Below, piece after piece: positions 16,888 to 26,607 of a DNA stretch of 64,000 nucleotides; positions within the stretch are counted from its first letter, which is position 1; the number at the start of each line of letters is the position of its first letter. This stretch comes from a bacterium (lineage in GTDB: Bacteria > Bacteroidota > Ignavibacteria > Ignavibacteriales > Ignavibacteriaceae): assembly GCA_016716565.1 (NCBI GenBank), contig JADJWC010000002.1:930001-994000 (forward strand), in the 5' to 3' direction. Both the position numbers and the translations under genes were made by a program. The notes below the pieces were generated by a model. It saw nothing but the letters and a program-made list of their open reading frames with translations. It had not been told where the DNA came from and did not search any database.

Positions 16888-18267
16888 CTATACCTTTAAT
16901 AATATATCCAACTTAGGTCTGGAAATGCCTAGCAGCTTGGCGGTTTGGGTTTTATTTCCACCCATTTTAGCGAGCACTTTTTTAGCATATTCTTTATCCA
17001 CATTTCTTAGTGAAGTAATTCCATAATTTACATCCAGCCTCACAATATTGTATGGTATATCTTCTTGCTTGGATTCTTCTAATGCTTTTGAATTAAAATT
17101 ATCTATCAGATTACTAAAATCTTTAATCTGTAATTTCCGATCATCACACAGAAGTACAGCTCTCTCAATAGCATTCCTTAATTCCCGAACATTTCCGGGC
17201 CAGGAATAACCCATCAACAAATGCTGTAAATCTTTATCTAATTTTTTGACCGACTTATCAAATTGCTGATTAAATTCTTCGATGAAATGATTTGCTAAAT
17301 GAATAATATCCTCTCCGCGCTCCCTTAACGGAGGTATTTCAATCGAGACTACATTTAACCTGTGGAATAAGTCTCTTCGAAATAAATTTTTTTCAACCAT
17401 GAATTCCAGATCCCGATTTGTCGCTGAAATTATTCTCGCGTTCACCGGTATATCTACTACACCACCTAATCGTTTTATTACTTTTTTCTCAACAGCTCTT
17501 AAAAGTTTAGTCTGAATATTAAAGCTTAGATCCCCAATTTCATCAAGAAAAAGTGTTCCTCTTTCCGCAAGTTCAAACAAACCAACTTTTCTTGTTCTTG
17601 CATCCGTAAAAGCGCCCGCTTCATAACCAAACAATTCTGATTCAAGAAGATTTTCAGGTATTGCTGTACACACGATATCAATAAAAGGAAATTGATTTGC
17701 AGGTCCGCTATTGTGAATTGCTCTGGCAAATAATCCTTTTCCTGTACCGGTTTCACCAAGTATAAGAACATTTGAGTTACTTTTTTCAGATACTTTGCTT
17801 GCAAGTTCAACTGCTCTTAATAATTTTTCTGAGCTGCCCAGAATAGATTTAATTCCGTGCCTGCTAACACCGAAAGTTCCCAAGTGACCAGACTCTGTTA
17901 TATAGGATTTGTTCGAAAAAACTTCCGCAAGAAATGATGTGAATTTTAATACTTCGTAGGGAAAGACAAAGATATCATAAAAACCTTGTTTTAATAATGA
18001 TGTAACTAGTAATGCATCTGAGTTATTTATCACAACGACTATCTTGTTGGTCTTCGCTTTTTTGAACCGCTGTATGTCCTTATAGATTGAAGAGTCTAAG
18101 GATTCTAGTTTTAAAATTATTATCTCGTTATTCTCAATTTCAATTTCTGTTGGAAAGCTGATATTTAGTGAGAAGCCCTTCAGCTCCAATTGTTTTAATG
18201 CAGATGTCACAGAAATGAGATCAGCGGAATCCGAAAAGACTTTTATGTTAAAGTGACCTTCGTACAT
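16888..18267 (-). CDS. Sigma54-dependent activator with pseudo-receiver
   Basis: 459 residues. N-terminal 1-120 has a receiver-like layout but no acidic pocket: the expected phospho-acceptor strand reads EIIILKLESL, so it is probably not phosphorylated on Asp. The AAA+ domain has Walker A GETGTGKG (171-178), a sigma54-contact loop GAFTDA (218-223, usually GAFTGA) and Walker B LFLDEIG. A Fis-type HTH (NKTQTAKLLGISRPKL) ends the protein. It starts 3 nt after the Ser/Thr kinase gene, so the kinase may control it in place of a histidine kinase (inference). Its likeliest local target is the repeat gene just downstream. Confidence 0.93.
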   Translation of the reverse strand: MYEGHFNIKVFSDSADLISVTSALKQLELKGFSLNISFPTEIEIENNEIIILKLESLDSSIYKDIQRFKKAKTNKIVVVINNSDALLVTSLLKQGFYDIFVFPYEVLKFTSFLAEVFSNKSYITESGHLGTFGVSRHGIKSILGSSEKLLRAVELASKVSEKSNSNVLILGETGTGKGLFARAIHNSGPANQFPFIDIVCTAIPENLLESELFGYEAGAFTDARTRKVGLFELAERGTLFLDEIGDLSFNIQTKLLRAVEKKVIKRLGGVVDIPVNARIISATNRDLEFMVEKNLFRRDLFHRLNVVSIEIPPLRERGEDIIHLANHFIEEFNQQFDKSVKKLDKDLQHLLMGYSWPGNVRELRNAIERAVLLCDDRKLQIKDFSNLIDNFNSKALEESKQEDIPYNIVRLDVNYGITSLRNVDKEYAKKVLAKMGGNKTQTAKLLGISRPKLDILLKV

Positions 18268-18270
18268 AAA

Positions 18271-21200
18271 TTAACTCTGCGGATAAAAACTTTCTAATTT
18301 TTTCAATGTGTTCAATCTATCCTGTTGTCTTAAATATGCCGCACGTACTCTGGGTGAATGTATACGTTCTCCAATAAAATATATTAATTCTCTTGTATAT
18401 GTAATAAATTGTTTGGCTTTATTAAGATTTCCGCGATCAATATACAGCTCGGAAATTTCATAAAGTACTTGCCAGGTTAATTCAATAATATTATCATTCT
18501 TAATTAGTTCATAAGATTTTTCAAAATACACCATCGGTGGTAATAATTTTTCTGATCTAAAATTTTTCGAAATAATTCCTAAAAAATATTCCCTCTCAGC
18601 CTCCAATATAGAATTTTGTGAGCATAATTCCATAAGTTTGGTTCTTTTAAGTTCAATGAGCGCTTCTTTAAATTGCCTATGGTGTATGTGAAATTTTGTT
18701 GTGAGAAAAACACATTCCAAATAATTCTTAATATCTTCCCGCGACAAAAATTTTTGACGCAGATACTCCATTTTATCCGGTAAAATTATACCGGTTCCAA
18801 TGAATGCAATCCATTGCTCAAAAAATTCTTTTAAAATTTGATAATTATCCGGCTGATTTAATAACGAAAAATATGAGATGAATTCGTTATATGTTTCTAT
18901 CAGTTTATCATTGAAACCGATTTTATAATACATTCTGCCCAATAAAAAGGTGAGGTCAAGCATTTCCTCTTTATTCTCTAATTTTTCAAAGAGTTTTCGG
19001 GCTTCATCAATTGATTCAATTACCTTTTGATATTCGCACAATGAAAGATAAACTTCTCCAAGATTCCAGAGTATTTGAGCTCGTCTCAAGTCCTTCCCCA
19101 AATTAAGAAAAATTATATCTGCTTTCTTATATGCGTGGATAGCTGATTCATATCTTATCCTGTCGTAATAAAAAACGCCCATACTTTGAAGCAAAATTCC
19201 TTCTTGCTCAAGACTGCCAATAGATTGATTTATTTCAGAAGCACTTTTCCAATGAAATTCCGCTTTGTCATATTCTTTTTGCATAGAATATACATTACCT
19301 ATATTTACTTCGGCACCAGCCACCCGGGAAGACTGACCCGCTTCAAAAAATTTACTTCGTGCCGTTTGAAAATTTTCTAATGCTGAATTAAGGTTATTAC
19401 TCTGATAAATATCAATCATTCCCTTCAAATTATAACAACGACCCGCTAGTTCAGGTGAAAGTGATTTATCATTTAATAAAAGATCACATTGCTGTTGCGC
19501 TTTGTCATATAATTTTAATTCAAAATCGGCGTAAGCTAATTCTACTTTTAATGCATGTATTTCTGCCGTATCACTTATTTTCCCAAGAAGGTCGGAGATA
19601 ACCTTTTTGCCAGTTTCATATTCACCCGAGGCAATGAGTGCACTTCCTTCAATTGATGATATTTTTTTATCAATCTTATTTTCTGCTATTGTACTTTTTA
19701 ATTCCTTAATAGTATTTAACGATGATTGAACATCACCAAGCTTAAAATAAACTTCGCTAAGTTTTATCTTTAATGCATCGAGTGTTGTCTTCTTCAGTGG
19801 AAGTTGAATCAAGTGGAGCAGCAATTTTTTCATATATGAAAATGCAGAACGTTTTTCCGCTTCATTAATTTCTTCCAGTGAGAGATTGCAGCTTTTATTA
19901 TAATCGCCGGCAAGCTCATACTGTCTGGCTTCTTCAACTCTGTATATTGAAGGAACTTTGGCGGAAAACTTTTTAGCTATGTGCAGGTGAAAATCTTTTT
20001 TATTATCAACAGAAGCATATATGTATTTCTTTATCGCCTCAGAAGTAAAAATCAAAGTTTGGCCGGAACTGAACTTCTGGACAATATTATTCAGTTGAAG
20101 ACTCGAAGCAATACCTTCTGCTTCTGCTTTTGAGATATCTACTAATAAAGATAGTAATTGTAAATCGATAAAAATTTCCAATGCCGAAATGATTTTTACA
20201 GTTGAAAATTCCTTTTCAGACAGGTTGGCTAACCTTAAATCATAAATGCTGAAATGCGCTTCGGTTAGAGCGGAAATCTTGTTTTCATCTTTAGTAAAAC
20301 TGACACCGCTTGCGGAAAAATGCATTATCCCAAACAGAATTAAATCTTTAATGAAAGCCTTGATATTTCCTGGGATCAAATCAGCGTTTGTTATGATCAA
20401 TTCTTTTAGCTCTGCTATAGGTACTTCCTTTGAATAACTTTCTTCCAGGAATTGAAACATTTCGCTATTAGTAAATGGACCAAGAGTAACTTCTTTAACA
20501 TTATTTAAACTTGATGATAATAACTCATGCCCCTGAGATTCATTCACAATGACTTTGGAATTATTCACTTGCAGCAAAGGAATTACTTCGAGAAGGAAAT
20601 TACTTGTTAACTGATCATATAGATTAAAATCATCAATCAAAAGAATAATGGTACATTGTGAAGCAACAGCTGCTGTGATTTGCTTCAATTCATCTATCTC
20701 TTTTTTCTTTCCATCAGAAAGAAATCTAAGAATCATTTGCTGATTCTCTGCATTGAGATTGGGATACACAGCTTTTGAGAAGATCATCTGCCGGATTATA
20801 AATCTTATTAATTCTTCAGATGTTTTTCCCCGCACTTCTGAAATAATCACTGCTTCATTTCGTTGCTCGAGTATTTTATGAAGCAGCGAAGATTTACCAA
20901 CACCATCAAATCCCTTGATAGTGTAAACTTCACTGCTATCTGTATTATCAAGAAATTGAAATAAAGCTTCCAGGGTAGATTCGCGGGAGGAATATACTTT
21001 CGCCGGTAGAAACTCCTTTGTAAGTGCAAGGTCAATCTGAAAACCAAGATCTTTAATTATCGCCAAAGCTGAAGAATACCTTTTATCAGTATCTTTTTCC
21101 AGAAGCCTTTTTAAAATATCTATTATTTCTTTTGAGAAAATATCCGAGGCGGGATATTCAAATGAACTTTCAATGGCTGACTTATAAATATCAAGTTCTG

Positions 21201-21840
21201 TTTTAGCTTTAAATGGAAAATGATTATAAACAACCTGGTAGAGAAGAATTCCAAGTGAATAAAAATCAACGGAGTGATTGTGGTTTTCTTTCTTTAACAG
21301 CTCGGGTGCAATGTAATAAGCAGTTCCTTTAATTTCATAATCTGACGGAGATGGTGAATACTCAGCAAGTCCCAGATCAATTAATTTAATTACTGGCTGT
21401 CCATTCCTGAATGAGATTAAAATATTTTCGGACTTTAAATCGTAATAGATATATTTCGATTGATGCAGATAATAAAGTGCCGCACAAATCTGTCTTGTAA
21501 TTTCCCTTAAAATTTTATCGTCGCGGATACTATTAGAAGATTGAAGAACTTCACCTTCAAAATACTCCAAAGTCATAAAAGTCGAACCGATTTCAATTTC
21601 TTCTTCACCATCGAAATGAAGTACTGTGCCCAGCTCATAGGCCTCAATTATATTCGAATGCTCAAGTCTTTGAAGTGTAAAGTATTCTTTTACAAAAGTA
21701 TCGAGTTCTCTTTTATGAACATCTGCCGGAAGAATTTTTATTGCATATTCTTTTTCAGGAAATTCTATATCACGGCAGAGAAAAACTTTGCTTCTTCCCT
21801 CTCCTAGTTTTTTTAATATTTCATACCGAGTATTTATCAT
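18271..21840 (-). CDS. Ser/Thr protein kinase - ATPase - TPR signalling protein
   Basis: 1189 residues, no membrane segment. Kinase domain 1-270: Gly-rich loop LGEGRSKVF (12-20), Lys35, catalytic loop YYDLKSEN with Asp134 and Asn139 (HRD replaced by YYD), DLG at 155-157 and APE at 178-180. An AAA/NACHT-like ATPase follows with P-loop GFDGVGKSS (about 310-318) and LLIDDFNLYD. From about 640 to 1000 there are tandem TPR motifs. The layout matches large multi-domain bacterial kinases that sense through ATPase-TPR parts. The ATG overlaps the stop of the permease C gene by one base (TAATG) and the sigma54 activator follows at once, so one operon is likely. Confidence 0.93.
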   Translation of the reverse strand: MINTRYEILKKLGEGRSKVFLCRDIEFPEKEYAIKILPADVHKRELDTFVKEYFTLQRLEHSNIIEAYELGTVLHFDGEEEIEIGSTFMTLEYFEGEVLQSSNSIRDDKILREITRQICAALYYLHQSKYIYYDLKSENILISFRNGQPVIKLIDLGLAEYSPSPSDYEIKGTAYYIAPELLKKENHNHSVDFYSLGILLYQVVYNHFPFKAKTELDIYKSAIESSFEYPASDIFSKEIIDILKRLLEKDTDKRYSSALAIIKDLGFQIDLALTKEFLPAKVYSSRESTLEALFQFLDNTDSSEVYTIKGFDGVGKSSLLHKILEQRNEAVIISEVRGKTSEELIRFIIRQMIFSKAVYPNLNAENQQMILRFLSDGKKKEIDELKQITAAVASQCTIILLIDDFNLYDQLTSNFLLEVIPLLQVNNSKVIVNESQGHELLSSSLNNVKEVTLGPFTNSEMFQFLEESYSKEVPIAELKELIITNADLIPGNIKAFIKDLILFGIMHFSASGVSFTKDENKISALTEAHFSIYDLRLANLSEKEFSTVKIISALEIFIDLQLLSLLVDISKAEAEGIASSLQLNNIVQKFSSGQTLIFTSEAIKKYIYASVDNKKDFHLHIAKKFSAKVPSIYRVEEARQYELAGDYNKSCNLSLEEINEAEKRSAFSYMKKLLLHLIQLPLKKTTLDALKIKLSEVYFKLGDVQSSLNTIKELKSTIAENKIDKKISSIEGSALIASGEYETGKKVISDLLGKISDTAEIHALKVELAYADFELKLYDKAQQQCDLLLNDKSLSPELAGRCYNLKGMIDIYQSNNLNSALENFQTARSKFFEAGQSSRVAGAEVNIGNVYSMQKEYDKAEFHWKSASEINQSIGSLEQEGILLQSMGVFYYDRIRYESAIHAYKKADIIFLNLGKDLRRAQILWNLGEVYLSLCEYQKVIESIDEARKLFEKLENKEEMLDLTFLLGRMYYKIGFNDKLIETYNEFISYFSLLNQPDNYQILKEFFEQWIAFIGTGIILPDKMEYLRQKFLSREDIKNYLECVFLTTKFHIHHRQFKEALIELKRTKLMELCSQNSILEAEREYFLGIISKNFRSEKLLPPMVYFEKSYELIKNDNIIELTWQVLYEISELYIDRGNLNKAKQFITYTRELIYFIGERIHSPRVRAAYLRQQDRLNTLKKLESFYPQS

Positions 21841-23115
21841 TATTTCATTCTTGGATTTAATTTTTTACCAAGCTTTCTTCCTGAAGAATTAAACGTGAAC
21901 AAAGTAAGTATCAAAGCTAGTCCTGGAAATGTTATCAGCCACCATGCTTTAGTGATATATTCCTGACCTGAACTTATCATCGATCCCCACGAAGGATATT
22001 CATTCCCGGTTCCAAGCCCGAGATAACTTAAAGCCGCTTCTGCAAGAATAACATTGCTGAATAAAAAAACCATGTTAACTATAATGGGAATAATAACTGC
22101 GGGGAATATCTCTCTGAAGAGAAGGTGAATCTTGTGTAAACCGATCAGTTCTGCAGTATAGAAAAAATCTTTTTGCTTGATGGAAAGAACTTCGCTTTTA
22201 ACAATTTTAAATAAGCTCATCCAGCCGGAAATTCCAAGCACTACAATTACTGAAAACACCGAACTGCCGAATAAAGCCAGTATTAAAACAATAAGATATA
22301 TAATTGGAAATGATAAAAAGACCTCAGCAAAGCGATTTAACGCTGTATCTAAAAAACCACCGCGGTAACCCGCAATGAACCCCAGAATAATCCCAATAAT
22401 AAATGATAATATCACTGCTCCTAAACCAACTGAAATTGAAATCCTTGTTCCGTATATCAGGCGAGAAAATAAATCTCTCCCGAATTCATCAGTGCCGAGC
22501 AGATAAAATTTTTTCTTTCACATCGATCTTATCATTTATCATAGCCAGCTTTTCTATTTCTATTTCATTAAAAATATTTTTCTGAAAATACGTTACTTTA
22601 TTTGTCTGATTTACGCTGTCGGCGAGAATAATTTTATCGTTGTATGATGGTTTAATTATTTTTTCAGATTCTGAAACGAACTTTTCCGCTCCGATTAATG
22701 ATTCACTGCTTCTTAATTCTAATTGTTTCAACGAGCTTATAGGCGGCAGAAGCTTCGCAACTGAAAGCTTCCCAGAGTATTCCGGATTTTCGTCTGCGAT
22801 TATGGGGGCAAAAATGAAAACAAAGCAAAGTAGAATCAGAAATGCAAACGATAAATTTATCCTTTGCTGAAGAAATGATAACTTATTTTTATAAATTAAA
22901 GTAAGGACAAATAGTAAAATCAATACTACAGAAGATAACATCGCATCAGTAAATCGATAAGTTAAGATCGTAAGAGCGGATGAAAAATCAGAAAAAAGTA
23001 ATGTTGAGTAACCAAATAAAAGTGAGTAATAATCGAGTATCAATTCAAAGCGAAAGATTACTAACAAAAGCCAAAGAAAAATTATCCAGTGAAATATTTT
23101 CAGATTTAATTTCAA
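21840..23115 (-). pseudogene. dppC: Oligopeptide ABC permease C with a one-base frameshift
   Basis: Two open frames cover one gene: 23115-22489 (208 codons) and, from 22415, a 191-residue C-terminal part with GLGTGNEYPSWGSMI. Reading through the gap in the second frame gives YLLGTDEFGRDLFSRLIYG, the canonical DppC segment, so nothing is missing. The frame changes in a run of six A on the minus strand (22509-22514); with five A the product would be 424 residues. It could be a disabled gene, slippage-controlled expression, or a sequencing error. The N-terminal part is unusually long, with extra membrane segments and a large periplasmic insert. It overlaps dppB by 4 nt. Confidence 0.85.
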
Positions 23116-24098
23116 TTGAGAATTCCTTTAAGCAATCTTTTGTCGAGCTTCAGTTTAAAAATATCCGCTAGAAAATTTGCAATAATCATCACAGCACCTG
23201 CAGTAAATACACAGCCAATTACTAATGGATAATCTCTGGAAAGAATTGAATCGATTGTCAATCTTCCCATACCAGGGAGACTGAATATTACTTCTGTTAT
23301 TAATGTCCCTCCAAGAAGTATTCCCAATTCTACACCCGCAACCGAGATTATTGGCCTCAATGAATTCGGGATAACGTGTTTCTTTAAGATTGAGTTGCTT
23401 TCCAGTCCAGAGGAAACAAGATTAGTTATGAATGTCTGACTGAGTACTTCATCCATGCTGTCCTTTGTATACTTATAGAACATAGCAACGCCGGCAGCTG
23501 TAAGAGTAATCAATGGTAAAAACAGATGATGTAATGTGTCAATCACCTTTCCAAAGAAAGAAAAGTTTTCAAAGTCAAGTGAATGCAAACCGGAAATAGG
23601 AAACAAATTCCATTCAACTGAAAAAATGTAAATTAATGCAACACCTAAAACAAAAGCCGGGATCGAATAAACAAGAATTGCTGAGTTGGAAATGAAATTG
23701 TCGAGCAGCTTACTCCGCCATTTTATAACCCACACAGAAAGCCAGATACTCATCCCTATCTGCAGGATAATACTTGTAATTGCAAACACAAGTGTAAATG
23801 AAAAATACTCCCAAATGATTTCGAAGACTGGCTGCCTGTAATTATAAGAAATCCCTAAATCACCCTTGAATACATTTGTAACAAATGCAAAGTATTGATC
23901 CGCAATCGGCTGATTAAGTGAGAATTTTTCGAAAATTTTATCTGATAATTCACTCCCGAGTTTAGCCGAGATATATTTATCGGTTGGATTGCCCGGTGAT
24001 AATCTGATTAATACAAATAGAAAACTTATAAGCAGAAAAAGTGTCAATAGTGAGGAAAAGAAACGAAGCAAAATTGTCTTCAAGATTCCTGATTTCAT
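23112..24098 (-). CDS. dppB: Oligopeptide ABC transporter permease B
   Basis: 328 residues, six predicted membrane segments, DppB/OppB family. Hallmarks are LIRLSPGNP near the N-terminus and LITEVIFSLPGMGRL near residue 275, the latter in the loop that contacts the ATPases. Length is normal. It starts 9 nt after the binding-protein gene and overlaps the permease C gene by 4 nt. Together these would import peptides (or nickel or other DppA-family cargo) across the inner membrane. Confidence 0.94.
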   Translation of the reverse strand: MKSGILKTILLRFFSSLLTLFLLISFLFVLIRLSPGNPTDKYISAKLGSELSDKIFEKFSLNQPIADQYFAFVTNVFKGDLGISYNYRQPVFEIIWEYFSFTLVFAITSIILQIGMSIWLSVWVIKWRSKLLDNFISNSAILVYSIPAFVLGVALIYIFSVEWNLFPISGLHSLDFENFSFFGKVIDTLHHLFLPLITLTAAGVAMFYKYTKDSMDEVLSQTFITNLVSSGLESNSILKKHVIPNSLRPIISVAGVELGILLGGTLITEVIFSLPGMGRLTIDSILSRDYPLVIGCVFTAGAVMIIANFLADIFKLKLDKRLLKGILN

Positions 24099-24107
24099 AG
24101 ATGCAAG

Positions 24108-25760
24108 TTAGTTAATCTTCCATTCCCAGCAGTGAACCAATACCCCATATGGAGTGATTTTCAGGTTCGTAATTTTTTTATTGTAAACGATAATGTTAGG
24201 TGTCCAGTAAAGAAAAGTAACAGGCTCATCATAGTGAATTATTTCCTGGAACTTTTTAAACTTTTCATTTTTTATTTCATCGGTGATGTCTGTTTCCAAC
24301 TGATCCAGAATATTATCAACTTCATCATTATTATAACTTGAAAAATTCAGAAAGCCGGTGTTTGGATCAGAATACCAGTAAGGTTTTAAATCAAGAGGAA
24401 TGGGAACGCCAAAACCAGCTATCCATGCGTCCAATTTTTTTTCATAAAGATTATCTATGAAAGCTCCAAGTTCCATTTTTTCGGTGGTCAATTCAATTCC
24501 AACAGCTTTCAAATTATTTTTAATAATGACTGCTGCATATTCACGCAATGGATTTCCAACCGGGTAATAAAGTGTAAATTTAAATTCAGTATTACCTTTT
24601 TCAAGTATTCCGTTTTTGTTTCCATCCTTCCATCCTTCAGCCGCTAAAAGTCGTTTTGCTTCTTCGGGATTATAATCATATGGTTTTACATCTGCATTAA
24701 ACGAGGATTTAAATATCGGAGAGACCGGAGTTGCAGCGAGCATTCCCTGACCCAGTAGATATTCATCCAGAATTTCTTTCCTGTTAACTGCCATAGAAAG
24801 AGCTTTGCGGATGTTCCTGCTTCCAAAAAGTTTATTCGGTTTCAACATTCCTTTTTCGAATTTATTAACATCTATGTTGTTCCAGCCGATGTAATCATAT
24901 TCCCGACCGACAATATTTTTAACGGAAAGATTTTCGAGAACAGAAAGCCCCGGGATATCTTCAACTTTGATTTGTTCTGCTAAATCAATATCTCCCTTTT
25001 TTAATTGTAATATTCTCGAGGTGTAATCAGGAATAATTTTGAACACAAGCTCTGATATCTGACCTTGTTGAAACAAGAAAGAATTACTGTCAGCTTCGAG
25101 TTTTATTGTCTGATTCCTTTCCCAATCTTTCAATTTGAAAGCTCCGCATGAAACCGGGTTAAAACTACTTTCGTGAGTTCCGATTTCGTCTCGTCCGATA
25201 TTCTCAAAAATGTGTTTCGGAATAATGGGAACAACTATTTCAAATAAATCCGGAGTTGATCCAAGAGGGAAAAGAAATTCCAATTCATATTCAGAAATTA
25301 TTTTAAATGATTTCTGAACATCAATGTGACCATCTTCCTCTAAAAAAAACTGATCAAACGTCCCCATAAAGCGGCTTTGAACATTCGGATCCGAATAGAT
25401 ATCATAAGAAAAAACTATGTCTTCAGAAGTGAGTTTCTTCCCATCGCTCCATTTAACATCATCTCTTAAAATAAATTTTATTGAAGAAGAGTCTACTGAC
25501 CATTGCCAGCTTTTTGCTATCATCGGATGAGTCTCTAATTCACCACGGTCGGCATTCCACTGAAAATCCGACAAGCCCGGATATAGCAGGTCAGCAATAA
25601 CAGTTTCTTCATAACTGAATGCAAACAAAGAATTAAAAGACTGAACATCCGAAGAAATTCCAATTACAATCCGGTTATCATTTGTGGAATGATCTGAACT
25701 GCACGATATTAACAGGAAGAATATTAAGGAAAGAAGCAGATTTAAAGTTTTATTGTTCAT
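24108..25760 (-). CDS. Oligopeptide-binding lipoprotein (SBP family 5)
   Basis: 550 residues. The leader ends in a lipobox LISC at about residue 20, so the mature protein is a lipoprotein in the periplasm. Family-5 features include LRDDVKWSDGKKLTSEDIVFS (first part near 115), RKALSMAVNRKEI near 320 and a TPVSP segment near 355. The family binds oligopeptides, dipeptides, nickel or opines; which ligand cannot be read from sequence. It is first in a minus-strand run that continues through both permeases to the Ser/Thr kinase and the sigma54 activator. Confidence 0.93.
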   Translation of the reverse strand: MNNKTLNLLLSLIFFLLISCSSDHSTNDNRIVIGISSDVQSFNSLFAFSYEETVIADLLYPGLSDFQWNADRGELETHPMIAKSWQWSVDSSSIKFILRDDVKWSDGKKLTSEDIVFSYDIYSDPNVQSRFMGTFDQFFLEEDGHIDVQKSFKIISEYELEFLFPLGSTPDLFEIVVPIIPKHIFENIGRDEIGTHESSFNPVSCGAFKLKDWERNQTIKLEADSNSFLFQQGQISELVFKIIPDYTSRILQLKKGDIDLAEQIKVEDIPGLSVLENLSVKNIVGREYDYIGWNNIDVNKFEKGMLKPNKLFGSRNIRKALSMAVNRKEILDEYLLGQGMLAATPVSPIFKSSFNADVKPYDYNPEEAKRLLAAEGWKDGNKNGILEKGNTEFKFTLYYPVGNPLREYAAVIIKNNLKAVGIELTTEKMELGAFIDNLYEKKLDAWIAGFGVPIPLDLKPYWYSDPNTGFLNFSSYNNDEVDNILDQLETDITDEIKNEKFKKFQEIIHYDEPVTFLYWTPNIIVYNKKITNLKITPYGVLVHCWEWKIN

Positions 25761-25845
25761 TTAATGGATTGTGTATTACTAATAGTAATTTCTCCTGTCA
25801 ATTTATTATTTTGTTGAGTAAAAGAAAAACAAACATTTGCAGCTA
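25761..25845. promoter_or_regulatory. Divergent promoter region of the transporter locus
   Basis: 85 bp between the binding-protein start and the first ATPase start on the other strand, so both halves of the transporter are driven from here. It is AT-rich. I could not assign promoter boxes or an operator with confidence. Confidence 0.4.
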
Positions 25846-26607
25846 ATGTTAAGTGCAGACATTGACTCTGTGGTACTTCGTGTTGAAGATAAAAATCAAC
25901 TTGTCCTAAAGAACATAAAGTTTGATATTACCAAAGGTGAAATCTATTCTATCCTCGGTAAGAATGGCTCCGGCAAATCAACCCTCATTAAATCTCTAAC
26001 TTCTCTCCTGCCGGATAATCTTTATGAAATTAATGGCAATGTTTTATTTGGTACAACAAATTTACTGGAGACAACAGAAGAGAGTTTAAGGGAAATTAGA
26101 AAGAATAAAATCCGTTACGTTTTTCAGGATGCGGCGAACAGTCTCGATCCGTTGAAGAAAATCAAATATTACTTTGAGCTTACAAATGTAAGTCCTCTCA
26201 AAATCGAAGAGCTGCTGATATATTTTTCACTGCCTTCATATAAAAAATTATCCGCGCTTTACCCTTATGAACTGAGCGGCGGAATGGCACAAAGACTTTT
26301 GATTGTTCTTGCCCTTCTCGCAAATCCCGATCTTCTGATTCTCGATGAACCGACATCAGGGGTAGATTATGCTGTTATGAATCTTATCTTGTTAAAATTG
26401 AAAAACTTTGTTCGTGATAATGATAAATCCGTTTTGGTAGTTACTCAGGATATTAACTTTGCAATTAAGTCATCTGATTTTATTGCATATTTATCCGAAG
26501 GTAATCTCTCAAAATTTTTTACTCCGTCTGAATTGATGAACTCACCGGATGAAAAAGTAAAAAACTTTATTGAATCATTCAAAGAGTTGGACAATGTCTC
26601 TGCTTAA
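25846..26607 (+). CDS. Oligopeptide ABC transporter ATPase (DppD-like)
   Basis: 253 residues from the ATG at 25846 (an in-frame TTG at 25837 is less likely). Walker A LGKNGSGKST, Q-loop VFQDAANSLDP, signature LSGGMAQR and Walker B LLILDEPTSG are intact. It lacks the C-terminal Cys-rich or oligopeptide extension found in many OppD proteins. It overlaps the next ATPase gene by 14 nt. It powers the permeases encoded on the opposite strand, as no other permease pair is near. Confidence 0.92.
   Translation: MLSADIDSVVLRVEDKNQLVLKNIKFDITKGEIYSILGKNGSGKSTLIKSLTSLLPDNLYEINGNVLFGTTNLLETTEESLREIRKNKIRYVFQDAANSLDPLKKIKYYFELTNVSPLKIEELLIYFSLPSYKKLSALYPYELSGGMAQRLLIVLALLANPDLLILDEPTSGVDYAVMNLILLKLKNFVRDNDKSVLVVTQDINFAIKSSDFIAYLSEGNLSKFFTPSELMNSPDEKVKNFIESFKELDNVSA

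Noticed and set aside
9033..21840. An anti-phage defence island based on the Ser/Thr kinase and ATPase
   Set aside because: No nuclease, reverse transcriptase, methylase or mobile-element genes are adjacent, and the tight coupling is to a transporter and a transcription activator, which fits signalling better.
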